A stretch of DNA of 64,000 nt, taken from Streptomyces sp. NBC_00490 (GTDB lineage: Bacteria > Actinomycetota > Actinomycetes > Streptomycetales > Streptomycetaceae). Under the pieces are notes generated by a model. It was not told the origin of the DNA, did not search any database, and was given only the letters and a program-made list of their open reading frames with translations. The translations under genes and the position numbers were made by a program. The stretch lies in contig NZ_CP107869.1 in NCBI RefSeq assembly GCF_036013645.1, positions 10,478,001 through 10,542,000 of the forward strand. The letters are read 5' to 3'. Within the stretch, counting starts at the first letter, position 1; each line of letters starts with the position of its first letter. Shown in pieces: positions 34,790-43,740 of this stretch.

Positions 34790-34990
34790 CTGGACGATCT
34801 CCAGGTCCTGCAGGAGGCTGGGGTGTTGGGGCTTCCAGCCGAGTTCCTGGCGGGCTGGTCGCTTGCGAAGATCGGGCCGAGGGCCGAAGGTCTGGGTGGG
34901 CACCGGTGGGTACCGGCTCGACCGGCAGGCCCAGTCGTCGGCCGGTGACGGTGGCGATGTCGCGGACCTGGTCTCCCTCGTCGGCCACGC
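34790..34990 (-). pseudogene. C-terminal relic of an SDR/epimerase-type oxidoreductase
   Basis: Pieces on the minus strand read in changing frames: RDIATVTGRRLGLPVEPVPT, then GPIFASDQPAR, then ELGWKPQHPSLLQDLE with a stop after IVQP. These match in order the end of NAD(P)-binding SDR epimerases. Two frame changes and loss of the Rossmann half show it is dead. Confidence 0.6.
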
Positions 34991-34999
34991 CCGGCTACG

Positions 35000-35132
35000 G
35001 GCTCCCGGCAAACGCGCCTTTGCGCAGCTGAGGTCCTGGCGACTCTTACGGCGAGCCCGGTGTTCCACACGGTGTATCGGTACCGCCGTCCAAGCCATCC
35101 ACACACTTTTGACCTGCGACTATTCAGGATGA
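35000..35132 (+). pseudogene. IS5-type transposase C-terminal scrap
   Basis: The frame encodes GHARLRAPGKRAFAQLRSWR followed by LLRRARCSTRCIGTAVQAIH and a stop. This is like the last segment of IS5-type DDE transposases (normally HARIRALGERA, then LRRARCS). Only about 40 residues remain. It differs from the intact IS5 copy at 36.3 kb. Confidence 0.65.
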
Positions 35133-35152
35133 AAAGGGTTCAATTACCGCAT

Positions 35153-36169
35153 TCATTCCTGTTCGACCAATCTCCGAATGCCGAGATCGAGAAACTCGCG
35201 AGAGTTTCCTTTGAGTCGGAGCAGAGTGGCTGCCTGTAGTGGAGTTTCCATTTCGTCCAGTTCGATGAGAGCTACCCGTGATGGCCGTCCTGACTTCTGT
35301 GATTCAAGTGCGAATTGAAGTTCAGAAGGGCACCACGTGCTGGTGTGGTAATTTCTACTCCAGAGGGCGACGAAGGTGTCCGCTTCTTGTATTGAGGCTT
35401 CCAGTTGATCGGGTAGACGATGTCCGATCTTGACTTTTTCTTCGTCTCTGAATATAGCCCGCCCGAGCCTCCTGAGGAGTACCTCAACGTGGTCTGCCGT
35501 GGCGCAGTCACCCCAAGAGTAACTAAGGAAGTATGAATGAACGCTGCCGCTGCCCCGTGCTGCTAGTTTGGTGGCGAAGGCAACCATCCGCTGCGCGGAT
35601 TCTCTAGTGGGTATCTTCCCCAGACGCGGGACTGCCTCATGATAGGTGTGCTGTGCAAGGGGAAAGACTTCGACCGAAGTCCCACCATATTCTCTGATAG
35701 CGAGAGTCGGAATATGATTCGACGCAGCATAGCTCCCTAGGATGCGTGTGCTCACGCCCCCGCCGAGCACAACGAGAAGATCTGCTGTGCGGAGAGCAGC
35801 GAAGTGCGAAACAATCCAATGATGCCGACTGCTTGCATCAGCGTAGTTTTCCACCTTGATTATATGCAGGTTATCTGGAGCATCCGAAAATTCGGGTTCA
35901 TATCCAGCATTGGCCTGATCGACCGGAAATTGAACCTCGATGTGGCACTGAGAATCAGGGTGAGAGCGGCAAAACTCCGAATAGCCCTCGAAAATATAAG
36001 GATCGATTGTCCGGCGGGATGAACTTCCAATGACTGCTCTGTGGCCATCGGCGGCGAGAGCCCAGCCTAATTTTCTTCCGGCCTCAAAAAGAGGTGCATG
36101 GTCCGACAGGATTGGTTGGTCAAGGCCGGGGACATGATTGGGTAATGATCCCACGATGAATACGCGCAT
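35153..36169 (-). CDS. SLOG-TIR fusion protein, predicted NAD-linked immune effector
   Basis: The protein is 338 residues from ATG 36169, 6 nt after GGAG; an upstream start at 36190 lacks such a site. Residues about 1-200 resemble a SLOG/LOG Rossmann fold: MRVFIVGSL at the first strand, GRKLGWALAADGHRAVIGSS, and ADLLVVLGGGVST for the ligand loop. Residues about 208-338 are a TIR domain: SVHSYFLSYSWGD, FRDEEKVKIGHRL, and STWCPSELQFAL, where Glu283 is the catalytic Glu of NADase TIRs. SLOG domains sense nucleotide-derived signals and TIRs make or destroy NAD-derived molecules. The gene has visibly lower GC than its neighbours, a sign of transfer. Confidence 0.85.
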   Translation of the reverse strand: MRVFIVGSLPNHVPGLDQPILSDHAPLFEAGRKLGWALAADGHRAVIGSSSRRTIDPYIFEGYSEFCRSHPDSQCHIEVQFPVDQANAGYEPEFSDAPDNLHIIKVENYADASSRHHWIVSHFAALRTADLLVVLGGGVSTRILGSYAASNHIPTLAIREYGGTSVEVFPLAQHTYHEAVPRLGKIPTRESAQRMVAFATKLAARGSGSVHSYFLSYSWGDCATADHVEVLLRRLGRAIFRDEEKVKIGHRLPDQLEASIQEADTFVALWSRNYHTSTWCPSELQFALESQKSGRPSRVALIELDEMETPLQAATLLRLKGNSREFLDLGIRRLVEQE

Positions 36170-36378
36170 GGATGCTCCAAAGTGTCGCAACGCTCACCTG
36201 ACCACAGAGCGATGGTCTCAGCTTGTAGGGGGTGACGGCTACTGTAACCGTGAGATTGAGGGCGCTCTGCACTCTCAGTGGACGTTAAGTCCGATCTTTC
36301 TCGGTTCGTGATCGCTCGATCGAGGTACTGATCGTCGGGCCGGCCATCCGCTGGGCATGTGCATGCTGAGATGCGGGC

Positions 36379-37233
36379 ATGGAGCGAGGGCCGTACCCCA
36401 GCGACTTAGCGGACGAGCAATGGGCGTTGATCGAGCCGATGATCACGGCCTGGAAACTGGACCGGGTGGCACGGTCAGCGACCGGAGATCCCGGATCCTG
36501 CGATCTGCGGGAGGTCGTGAACGCGATCTTCCACCAGAACCGGACGGGCTGCCAGTGGCGCTACCTGCCCCATGACCTGCCAGCCTGGTCGGCGGTGTTC
36601 TACTACTTCGGCCTGTGGCGCCAGGACGGCCTTGACCAGCGGATTCAGGAACTCCTGCGCTGCCAGGTACGGGAGAAGGCCCGGCGATTAGAGGACCCGT
36701 CCCTCGTGATCCTCGATACCCAGTCCGTGCGCGCGGCCGCGGGTGTCCCGAAGACCACGACGGGACTGGACGCCAACAAGAAGGTGTCGGGCCGCAAGCG
36801 GGGCCTGGCCGTCGACGTTCTGGGGCTGATCATCGGCGTTGTCGTGCTGGCCGCTTCGGCCCACGACAACGCCGCCGGCACCGCCCTGCTCGACCAGGCG
36901 GCCGAGCGGTGCGGGATGCGCCTGGAGAAGGCCCTGGTGGACCAGGGCTTCAAGGGCGAGGTCCTCATCCACGGAGCCCTGCTCGACATCGACGTCGAGG
37001 TGGTCCGCCGCAACCCCGATGACCAGGGCAAAGGCTTCGTCCCGCAGCCCAAACGGTGGATCGTGGAGCAGGTCAACGGCACGTTGATGCTGCATCGCCG
37101 CCTGGCTCGCGAGTACGACCACCGACCCGACACCTCCGCCTCGCGCGTCTACTGGGCCTCCATCGCGAACATGACCCGCCGCCTCACCGCGCCCGCCCCG
37201 GCCTGGCGCGACACCCTCGGGCTGGCCGCGTGA
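36379..37233 (+). CDS. IS5-family transposase
   Basis: A 284-residue full-length transposase. The N-terminal DUF4096-like part has YPSDLADEQWALIEPMI and the WRYLPHDLPAW block. The DDE catalytic core shows VILDTQSV, ALVDQGFKG and WIVEQVNGTL, placing the two Asp and the Glu. The frame is intact between inverted repeats. Its stop overlaps the next start by 4 bp (GTGA). Confidence 0.93.
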   Translation: MERGPYPSDLADEQWALIEPMITAWKLDRVARSATGDPGSCDLREVVNAIFHQNRTGCQWRYLPHDLPAWSAVFYYFGLWRQDGLDQRIQELLRCQVREKARRLEDPSLVILDTQSVRAAAGVPKTTTGLDANKKVSGRKRGLAVDVLGLIIGVVVLAASAHDNAAGTALLDQAAERCGMRLEKALVDQGFKGEVLIHGALLDIDVEVVRRNPDDQGKGFVPQPKRWIVEQVNGTLMLHRRLAREYDHRPDTSASRVYWASIANMTRRLTAPAPAWRDTLGLAA

Positions 37234-37628
37234 ACGTCACCGAGCTCCTGGCGGACCTCCAGGCCCAGCACGACGAGACCGCCGCCCGGACCGGTGAACT
37301 ACGCGACCAGATCGAGCACTTGACCGCCGCGCTGGCCGAGACCGAAGCGCGACTCGCGGACCTGGTCACCGCCCGGAAGGTCATCGCCGAACTCGCACCG
37401 GTAGGAGGCGAACCCGATCGACCCGAGACGAACACCACCTACCAGACCATCGTGAATGCCTTCACTCAGCACCCCGACCAAGAGTTCCGAGCCCGTGAGC
37501 TGCACGAACTCCTCGGCATGCCCACCGACGAGGCGTCCGTCAACATCACCCGCAGCCGCCTCGGACGCCTCACCCGCCAAGGCTTCCTCACTCAAACCGG
37601 ACGAGGCCGCTACGAGAAGCGGACTTAA
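37230..37628 (+). CDS. IS-borne coiled-coil / winged-helix accessory protein
   Basis: A 132-residue protein from GTG 37230, translationally coupled to the transposase. Residues 1-60 are a coiled coil (LTAALAETEARLADLVTARK). Residues about 75-132 look like a winged helix (IVNAFTQHPDQEFRARELHE, then RSRLGRLTRQGFLTQTGRG). It ends inside the right inverted repeat, so it travels with the element. A DNA-binding regulator of transposition or of copy number is a fair guess. IS5 elements normally have a single gene. Confidence 0.75.
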   Translation: MNVTELLADLQAQHDETAARTGELRDQIEHLTAALAETEARLADLVTARKVIAELAPVGGEPDRPETNTTYQTIVNAFTQHPDQEFRARELHELLGMPTDEASVNITRSRLGRLTRQGFLTQTGRGRYEKRT

Positions 37629-37635
37629 CGTCCGC

Positions 37636-38480
37636 TTATGAGGTGCACATGGGACTTGGTGACTCACCGGGGAGGTAGGTCGCCCATTCCTCGGCGGTGA
37701 GATCACGGCGGACAGCGAGGCATAGCTTCTTGATTGTGTTTGCTTGGTCAGAGGTCGCGACGTTCCACAGTCGCACCGTGTTGTCGCTGCTGCCGGTGGC
37801 TAGCGTGCGGCCGTCCGGACTGAACACCGCCGCCCATATTGTCCCGGTGTGGCCAGCGAGGGAGGCACGCTGCGCTTGGGCGTCGACGTTCCACAGTCGC
37901 ACTGTGTTGTCGTCGCTGCCGGTGGCCAGCGTGTGGCCGTCCGGACTGAATGCCACCGCCGACACGGGGCGGGTGTGACCGTTGAGGGTGGCGCGGTTCT
38001 TTCCCGTGGTGACGTTCCACAGTCGCACCGTGCTGTCAACACCGCCGGTGGCCAGCGTGCTGCCATCCGGACTGAACACCATCGCCCACACACGGTTGTT
38101 GTGGCCGGTGAGGGTGGCGCGGTTCTTTCCCGTGGCGACGTTCCACAGTCGCACCGTGCCGTCGGCGCTGCCGGTGGCCAGAGTGCTGCTGTCCGGACTG
38201 AACGCCATTCTCGACATTTCAACCTCATGGATGTGTCCAACGAGGACGGCACGCTCCGCTTTTGAGGTCACGTCCCATAAGTGCACCATAGGCTCGTCAT
38301 CGTTAGCGGTGGCCAGGGTGCGCCCGTCGGGGCTGAACACCATCACCGAGGGTTGGGCGGGGCGGGCGGTGTGGCTGACGAGGATGGCACGCCTCTTGCC
38401 CGAGGCAATGTCCCACAGTTCCACCGTGCCATCTTCGCCTTCGGCGGCCAGAGTGCGGCCGTTGGGGCTTAGCTTGATCA
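37636..38480 (-). pseudogene. WD40-repeat protein, 5' truncated by a transposase fragment
   Basis: Six WD40 units are present, each close to FSPDGRTLATGSSDNTVRLW, followed by the tail AVRRDLTAEEWATYLPGE that is usual at the end of XRE/nSTAND1-WD40 proteins of streptomycetes. The whole N-terminal half is missing: at about 38480 the frame meets the end of a transposase fragment. The stop lies 3 bp from the IS5 right end, so the gene is hemmed in by IS DNA on both sides. Without its NTPase it is probably inactive. Confidence 0.8.
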
Positions 38481-39395
38481 TTAACCTCGCTGCTGTTTCA
38501 GGCGGACGTGTTCGGTGAGGGTTTCGACTCGTTTCACGGTCTTCCCCGGCTCGTGACGCGGGGCTGGCCTGCGGTTCTTCGAGCCGGGTGGGCGTCCGGG
38601 GCCGGGCTTGGAGGGTCTGGGCACGTCGGCGGGACGGGCTGTCTTCACGCGGAGGTGGCGAAACCCCCGGCGGACCCGGGCGGGGGTAAGTCGGCGCGGC
38701 TCGGCGGGCCGTTCCCAGGGGCGGCGGAGGTCCTCGGCGAGGGGCCGGGCGAGGCGGAGTTGTGTGTGGGCGGCGATGATCAGCCAGGTCCACAGGTCGG
38801 CCGTGTGTGGATCACGGACCTTGGGGACGGTCCAGCCCAGGGTCTGTTTGAACAGCCGGAAGGTGTGTTCAAGATCGAATCTGCGGAGGAACGCCTGCCA
38901 CCGCAGGTCGACGTCCTGTCCGGTCATTCCGGTGCGCGAGGACCACAGCCACACCGGCTTGGGGTCGCGGTCGCCGGGCAGGTGCCCGACCTTCAGCCGG
39001 ATCAACGTGCCGTGGATTAAAGGGAGTTCACCGCAGTGGTCGAGCCAGGGGCCACGGGCCTGCAAGCGGGGGTGCATCCGGTCCCAGGCGAGGGCTTCGG
39101 CCTGGCCGTAGCGGGTGGTGTCGCACATCGTGGCCTGTTCAGGGGTGTGCCACGACTCCGGCTTGGAGAAGGTGAGGACGCCGCCGTGCTTGCGGGGCTG
39201 TCCGCCGCGTGGGGTGGAGCGGCGTGGGCCGGCGTCCCGGAGCATGACGCGGTCCGAGCGGAGCCGGCCGACCAGCTCGACGGGCAGGTCGGCCAGGACG
39301 TAGGCGAGGCGGGTGACATCGTAGCCGGTGTCCATGACGACGAGGATGTCCGCGTCGCCCGGCCGCCACTGCCCGGCATGCACCAGCCGGGTGAC
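38481..39395 (-). pseudogene. NF041680-type transposase, 5' truncated
   Basis: About 300 residues of a DDE transposase remain: WRPGDADILVVMDTGYDVTR, LPVELVGRLRSDRVM, RRFDLEHTFRLFKQTLGWT, and a Lys/Pro/Gly-rich end GRPPGSKNRRPAPRHEPGKT. From memory the family is NF041680. The first 150 or so residues are gone before about 39395, where unrelated sequence begins. It is inserted at, or recombined into, the WD40 gene. Confidence 0.8.
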
Positions 39396-39614
39396 CACCC
39401 GCCCCAGCGGCGATCCGCTGGCGGATCAGCATCTGCAGCTGGGCCCCGCCGCGATCGGATGCGGCTGCAGCGACCGCGAGATCGCCACCCGCGCCAGGAT
39501 GCCCCGCCAGCCGGTCCAGGCGCTGCGCGACGACCTGGTCGCTGGGGCGGCCCGCCAGCGCCAGCAACATGTCACCAAAGTACTAATTTGCCATCTTCTG
39601 GGGTCTGCGCCGGT

Positions 39615-42600
39615 TCAGTCCATGTCGTTCCACGTCCACGCAGGTGCAGCGCTCCCGTCAGGTTCACGTCCAAGTCGGAACTGCTCCCGGTTTCCTCCGA
39701 GGTCGATGAACAGATCGAAGTGCCCCGCAGCAGGAAGCCGCTCGATCAACGCGGTGATCTGCTCGTTCGCCCCGGTCTCCCGCAGCTCCCCCAACAGCAG
39801 GCCGACGGCGTGCGAGTTGTTGAGGGTGACGTGTGCGGCGGGGTTGCGGGCGAGCAGCACGGTGATCTGCTCGTCCGCACCTGCCTCCCGCAGCTCTCCC
39901 AGCAGCGTGGCGACGGCGTACGGGTTGTCGAGGCTGACGTGTGTGGCGGGGTTGCGGGCCAGCAGCACGGTGACTTGCTCGTCCGCGCCGGCCTCCCGCA
40001 GCTCCCGCAGAACCAGGCCGACGGCGTGCGAGTTGTTGAGGGTGACGTTCGCGGCGGGGTCTCGGGCCAGAAGCACGGTGACCTGCTCGTCCGCACCGGC
40101 CTTCCGCAGCTCCCGCAGCAGCGTGGCGACGGCGTGCGGGTTGTCAAGGGCGAGGTGCATGGCGGGGTCTCGGGCCAGAAGCACGGTGACCTGCTCGTCC
40201 GCACCTGCCTCCCGCAGCACATACAACAGCACGCCCACGCCGGCCGGGTTGTCGACCGTGACGTGTGCCGCGGGGTCGCGGGCCAGCAGCGCGGTGATCT
40301 GCTCGTCCGCCCCGGCCTTCCGCAGCATCTGCAAAAGGGCGCCGACCGCGTACGGGTCGTCGAGGGCGACATGCGCGACGACCCGCTCGGCCAGGGCGTT
40401 GACCTGCTCGTCGGCCCCGGCGGCCTCGCGCAACTCCCCCAACAGCAGGCCGACGGCATACGGGTTGTCGAGGCTGACGTGTGCGGCGGGGTCGCGGGCC
40501 AGCAGCGCGGTGACCTGTTCGTCCGCCCCAGCCTCCCGCAACTCCTGCAACAGAAAGGCGGCGGTGTGCGGGTCGTCGAGGGCGACGTGCGCGACGACCC
40601 GCTCGGTCAGGGTGTTGACCTGCTCGTCGGCCCCGGCTTCCCGCAACACCCCCAACAGCAAGCCGACCGCATTCAACTGCATAGCGACGGTGTGCCGGTT
40701 TTCGAGGGTGACGTGTGCGGCGAGGTCTCGGGCCAGCAGCACAGTGACCTGCTCGTCCGCCCCAGTTTCCCGCAACTCCCGCAACAGTGACCAGACGTCA
40801 TGAGGGTCATCGAGGGTGACGTGTGCGGCGGGGTCGCGGGCCAGCAGCGCGGCGACCTGCCCATCTGCACCGGCCTCCCGCAGGGACTCCAGCAACCTCC
40901 TGACGGTGTGCGGGTCGTCGAGGGCGACGTGCGCAACGACCCGCTCGGACAGGGTGTTGACCTGCTCGTCCGCCCTTGCCCACCGCAGGTCCCCCAACAG
41001 TGAGCAGACGTCGTACGGGTCGTCGAGAGCGACGTGTGCGGCGGGGTTGCGGGCCAGCAGCACGGTGACCTGCTCGTCCGCCCCAGCCTCCCGCAACTCC
41101 TGCAACAGAAGGCTGACGGTGTGCGGGTCGTCGAGAGCGACGTGCGCGACGACCCATTGGGCGGGGTGGTGGTCGGTGGGGTGCAGGATGTGGAGACGGC
41201 GGACGAGGGCAAGCGCGGCGTCGGAGTCGCCGTGGGTGGTGGCATGTTTGTGGAGTTGGACGGCGTCTCGGTACAGGCCACGGTCCCAGGCAGCATTGCC
41301 GAGTCCGGTCAGGTCGGCGGGGTGTGCGTGGTGGGCGGCCGCGGTCCAAAAGTCGACGGGAGGAACGGTCTCGGCGCGGTGGCGACGGCCGTGCTGCTCA
41401 AGGTAGTCGGCCAGCAAGTACCGAGGCCCCTGCGGACTGGGGGCGGGCCAGTCGGCGGGGATCCCGCTCGCGGCGGGCCGCCGGTAGGTGCGCTGGTTGC
41501 GTGGGCCGCTGGTGGTGACGAGGGTGAGGATGCCGGGGATGCCGTTGCAGGGCGTGGTGACGTAGGCGAGGGCCTGGGTCAGCCAGTTGCTGTCGAGCGT
41601 GTAGTACTCGTCGTCGTCAAGATAGCCGGGGGCGGCGTCGGCGAGCCAGTCCAGCGGGAGGTGAAGGCCGGCACCCAGGCGGCGGGCGTCCATCGCGGCG
41701 TGGATGAGGGCCAGGGTGGCTCCCCGGGCTGCGTCGTAGCGGTCCATCAGATGGGGCACGCCAGCCAGATACTGAGTGATCTGTGTGCCCTTTGCGTGCT
41801 GGGCGGCCTGCGCAAGGCGGGGGTCGGTGGCATCGAGTGCGGTCAGGTCGGCTGGGGTGAAGGCGTCCGGGACGTCGATCTTGTGCCCGCTGAGTAGTTC
41901 GCGGGCGCTGGCGCGCCGGTCGGGGCTGGCGCGGGTGGTGAGGGTGTCCCAGTGCTCGGTCCACAGGGTGCCCAGGACCAGCACGGGGGCCCGTGAGGGA
42001 TCGTTCAGCAGTTCCCGCAGTCCCGCCGCGACCTGCTCTCCGAGCGGGTCCGGGTCCAGGTAGTGCTGGGCCTCGTTGAGCCACACCACGGTCTTCGGGG
42101 CGATGTCTGTCAGTGCGGCCAGGGCCGCCGCAGGGGCGGTGGGGCTGAGGGGATGCCACAGTCGCCAGCCGTCCGGCAACTCGCCGACGGCCTCCCACAA
42201 CGCGCGGGTCTTGCCCGTGGATGATCCTCCGACCAGGACCGTGATCCCGCTGTGCCCGGCTTTTGCCGCGTCGACCGCCTCCTTCAGGCGCGCGTCGTGG
42301 TTCCGCGGGATATAGGCGGGCAGGTCCCCGAGCCGGTCGCGGGCACCGCCGGTGTCCAGCGCCGGGTGGATCCCCAGGCCTCCGTCCAGGACGAGCCGGA
42401 CATCGCCGCGGAGTTCGCTGATCGGGCGTCCCGCCCCCTTCGCCATTCCAGCTTGCACCCACAGTTCACGTACCCGCCCCGCCAGATCCGGTGCATCCCA
42501 GGCGGCCCGGCGGGCCAGCACCGTGGCCACGGCCGCCACATCGGCCTGCTGCCCGGGCCGTTCGTCGGTGATGATGCGATGGATCGTGTCCCGGCTAGGT

Positions 42601-42803
42601 GACCCCGTCAGGCCGTCGTCGTCGGCGATGTCCCCGGTGATCTCATCCAAGCTGGGGGCGCCCGCAGCCAGATACACCTCGCACAGCAGCTCCTTGAGCT
42701 GGCGCAGCGCTGGCGGCCATCCCACGCGCGCCCGCTTCAGCGGCCGCTGCCGCTTCGGATTCTCCTTCGGGCCCGGTCGCCCGCCCCCGGTGTCGCCACT
42801 CAT
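39615..42803 (-). CDS. HTH-NTPase protein with thirteen 36-residue helical repeats
   Basis: The protein is 1062 residues from ATG 42803. The frame is open upstream to 43097, but that part overlaps a divergent gene and lacks protein character. Residues about 30-120 hold an HTH-like domain (SLDEITGDIADDDGLTGSPS, then RDTIHRIITDE). A P-loop GGSSTGKT is at 192-199 and a Walker B TVVWLNEAQ at 238-246, so it is an ATPase of the STAND/AAA kind. From about 550 come thirteen repeats like AAHVALDDPHAVGLLLRELR plus EAGADEQVTVLLARDP, then FRLGREPDGSAAPAWTWND at the end. The repeats probably sense the trigger. A tiny peptide gene lies divergently 168 bp away. Confidence 0.85.
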   Translation of the reverse strand: MSGDTGGGRPGPKENPKRQRPLKRARVGWPPALRQLKELLCEVYLAAGAPSLDEITGDIADDDGLTGSPSRDTIHRIITDERPGQQADVAAVATVLARRAAWDAPDLAGRVRELWVQAGMAKGAGRPISELRGDVRLVLDGGLGIHPALDTGGARDRLGDLPAYIPRNHDARLKEAVDAAKAGHSGITVLVGGSSTGKTRALWEAVGELPDGWRLWHPLSPTAPAAALAALTDIAPKTVVWLNEAQHYLDPDPLGEQVAAGLRELLNDPSRAPVLVLGTLWTEHWDTLTTRASPDRRASARELLSGHKIDVPDAFTPADLTALDATDPRLAQAAQHAKGTQITQYLAGVPHLMDRYDAARGATLALIHAAMDARRLGAGLHLPLDWLADAAPGYLDDDEYYTLDSNWLTQALAYVTTPCNGIPGILTLVTTSGPRNQRTYRRPAASGIPADWPAPSPQGPRYLLADYLEQHGRRHRAETVPPVDFWTAAAHHAHPADLTGLGNAAWDRGLYRDAVQLHKHATTHGDSDAALALVRRLHILHPTDHHPAQWVVAHVALDDPHTVSLLLQELREAGADEQVTVLLARNPAAHVALDDPYDVCSLLGDLRWARADEQVNTLSERVVAHVALDDPHTVRRLLESLREAGADGQVAALLARDPAAHVTLDDPHDVWSLLRELRETGADEQVTVLLARDLAAHVTLENRHTVAMQLNAVGLLLGVLREAGADEQVNTLTERVVAHVALDDPHTAAFLLQELREAGADEQVTALLARDPAAHVSLDNPYAVGLLLGELREAAGADEQVNALAERVVAHVALDDPYAVGALLQMLRKAGADEQITALLARDPAAHVTVDNPAGVGVLLYVLREAGADEQVTVLLARDPAMHLALDNPHAVATLLRELRKAGADEQVTVLLARDPAANVTLNNSHAVGLVLRELREAGADEQVTVLLARNPATHVSLDNPYAVATLLGELREAGADEQITVLLARNPAAHVTLNNSHAVGLLLGELRETGANEQITALIERLPAAGHFDLFIDLGGNREQFRLGREPDGSAAPAWTWNDMD
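39735..41155 (-). repeat. Tandem coding repeats of about 108 bp
   Basis: Thirteen units; unit 5 carries a 6-residue insertion. Several units are almost the same at the DNA level, for example the segments around 39930-40030 and 40040-40110. Recent internal duplication is likely. Confidence 0.8.
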
Positions 42804-42971
42804 CGCACCATCGTCGCCGCTCGGGCCCTCCGCCACGGTGTGAACAGCACTAATCCCGGGGTCTGTTGAGGGCACGTCGCAACTCGGAGGCGATCTCCTC
42901 GGGGGTCTCAGTGTGGACAGCAAGCCGGCCGGCTGTCCCATCCGCCCACCACACTGTCTGTGGAGGACTTC

Positions 42972-43091
42972 ATGTCCCGCCCGCGTTTGACCCGCCGTGA
43001 ACGCCTCGCCCTGGCCGGAGCAGCCCTGTCCGGTGCCGTCTCCGGCATCGTCCGCCCCGTCGTCACCTGGCTCCTGGAACACCTCACCTGA
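42972..43091 (+). CDS. 39-residue membrane peptide, candidate toxin or effector
   Basis: ATG 42972 follows GGAGG at 42962-42966 with ideal spacing. The peptide starts MSRPRLTRRERLALAGAALS, then has a Gly/Ala/Val-rich stretch and ends PVVTWLLEHLT: a basic head and one short hydrophobic helix. A perfect 23-25-bp hairpin follows 18 bp after the stop. It is divergent from the HTH-NTPase repeat gene. The strong start, the terminator and the position argue for a real gene. Its size and charge are like those of small membrane toxins, but this is inference. Confidence 0.7.
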   Translation: MSRPRLTRRERLALAGAALSGAVSGIVRPVVTWLLEHLT

Positions 43092-43109
43092 GCCCACACC
43101 CCGACCGCA

Positions 43110-43160
43110 CGTACGTCAGGCCATAGCCCGTGAACTTCACGGGCTATGGCCTGACGTACG
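43110..43160. terminator. Perfect long hairpin terminator
   Basis: Twenty-five bases at 43110-43134 are the exact reverse complement of 43136-43160, with one base between; the inner loop will open to about five bases. It follows the 39-residue peptide gene and is among the strongest hairpins in the window. Confidence 0.8.
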
Positions 43161-43511
43161 GCATACATGCCTGTCCCTGCACCCGCATTACCCTCTTGAA
43201 CTGCTAGAACTCCCAAAAACGCTAATGCCGGCGCTCCGGGAGCCTTCGGCGAGCGGGTGCGACGCAAGGCCAAGCGGCTCGCCGACGAGTATGACCGGCG
43301 TACCCGTCAGCGTCGGTCCGGCTCGGCGCCGTCGCAGTGACCGCGCGCCCCGACCCGACCCACTTCTTCTTCCTTGCGCCATCATGAGGGGGCCCTCGGT
43401 CAGACTCAGGTCGCCGTCCTGCTGCCGTCACGGCATCGGACGGATGGACATACTCCTGGGCATGAGGATGCACTTGCCGGCACAAGAGCCAGACGAGGGG
43501 ACTGAGGCGTA
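43161..43511. other. Gap with a possible gene tail
   Basis: A + strand frame ending at the TGA of 43338-43340 encodes ERVRRKAKRLADEYDRRTRQ and a Ser/Gly tail. It is basic and protein-like, but it has no start after a stop near 43196. It may be the end of a deleted gene. Nothing else is seen. Confidence 0.35.
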
Positions 43512-43730
43512 ATGGTCGTGCGCATCTCCTGGCGACACTTGGTGAATGTGATCGCTATGAGGAACACCGTACGGTCGCTTGAGCGGCTGCGGGAAACGCG
43601 TGAGGGCCTTGCTCGAGCACGTGAAGCCGAGAGGGCAGTCCTGTCGGAGCGTGCGCGGCTGGAGCAAGTGCGCGAACGGATGCGAAACAGCCCTGGAGCG
43701 CTGCCACCGCCGGCAGAGCAACAGGACTGA
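43512..43730 (+). CDS. Small basic coiled-coil protein
   Basis: A 72-residue protein from ATG 43512. After a short N-terminal helix (ISWRHLVNVIAMRNTV) it is one long charged helix, RSLERLRETREGLARAREAE and ERARLEQVRERM, with heptad spacing. It lies 10 bp before the next gene and is probably co-transcribed with it. No family recognised. Confidence 0.5.
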   Translation: MVVRISWRHLVNVIAMRNTVRSLERLRETREGLARAREAERAVLSERARLEQVRERMRNSPGALPPPAEQQD

Positions 43731-43740
43731 TTCCGACACG

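Larger units (their letters stand above)
36280..37633. mobile_element. IS5-family element with two ORFs, about 1354 bp
   Basis: GGACGTTAAGTCCG at 36280-36293 and its inverse at 37620-37633 bracket the transposase and a second ORF. The stop codon of the second ORF lies inside the right repeat, so that ORF belongs to the element. No clear target duplication was seen. Confidence 0.8.

Noticed and set aside
34511..34790. A + strand gene tail reading DSEVALWLRSIASDLGGRL
   Set aside because: Too short, no start, no family match, and lying in a region of relics.
34105..35106. N-terminal extension of the STAND nuclease frame to 35106
   Set aside because: It runs through an ImmA/IrrE relic and other gene debris. 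The GTG at 34104 has a ribosome site and starts the nuclease domain.
39396..39614. Protein-like sequence on both strands between the transposase fragment and the repeat NTPase gene
   Set aside because: No start, stop or family match; probably mobile-element debris.
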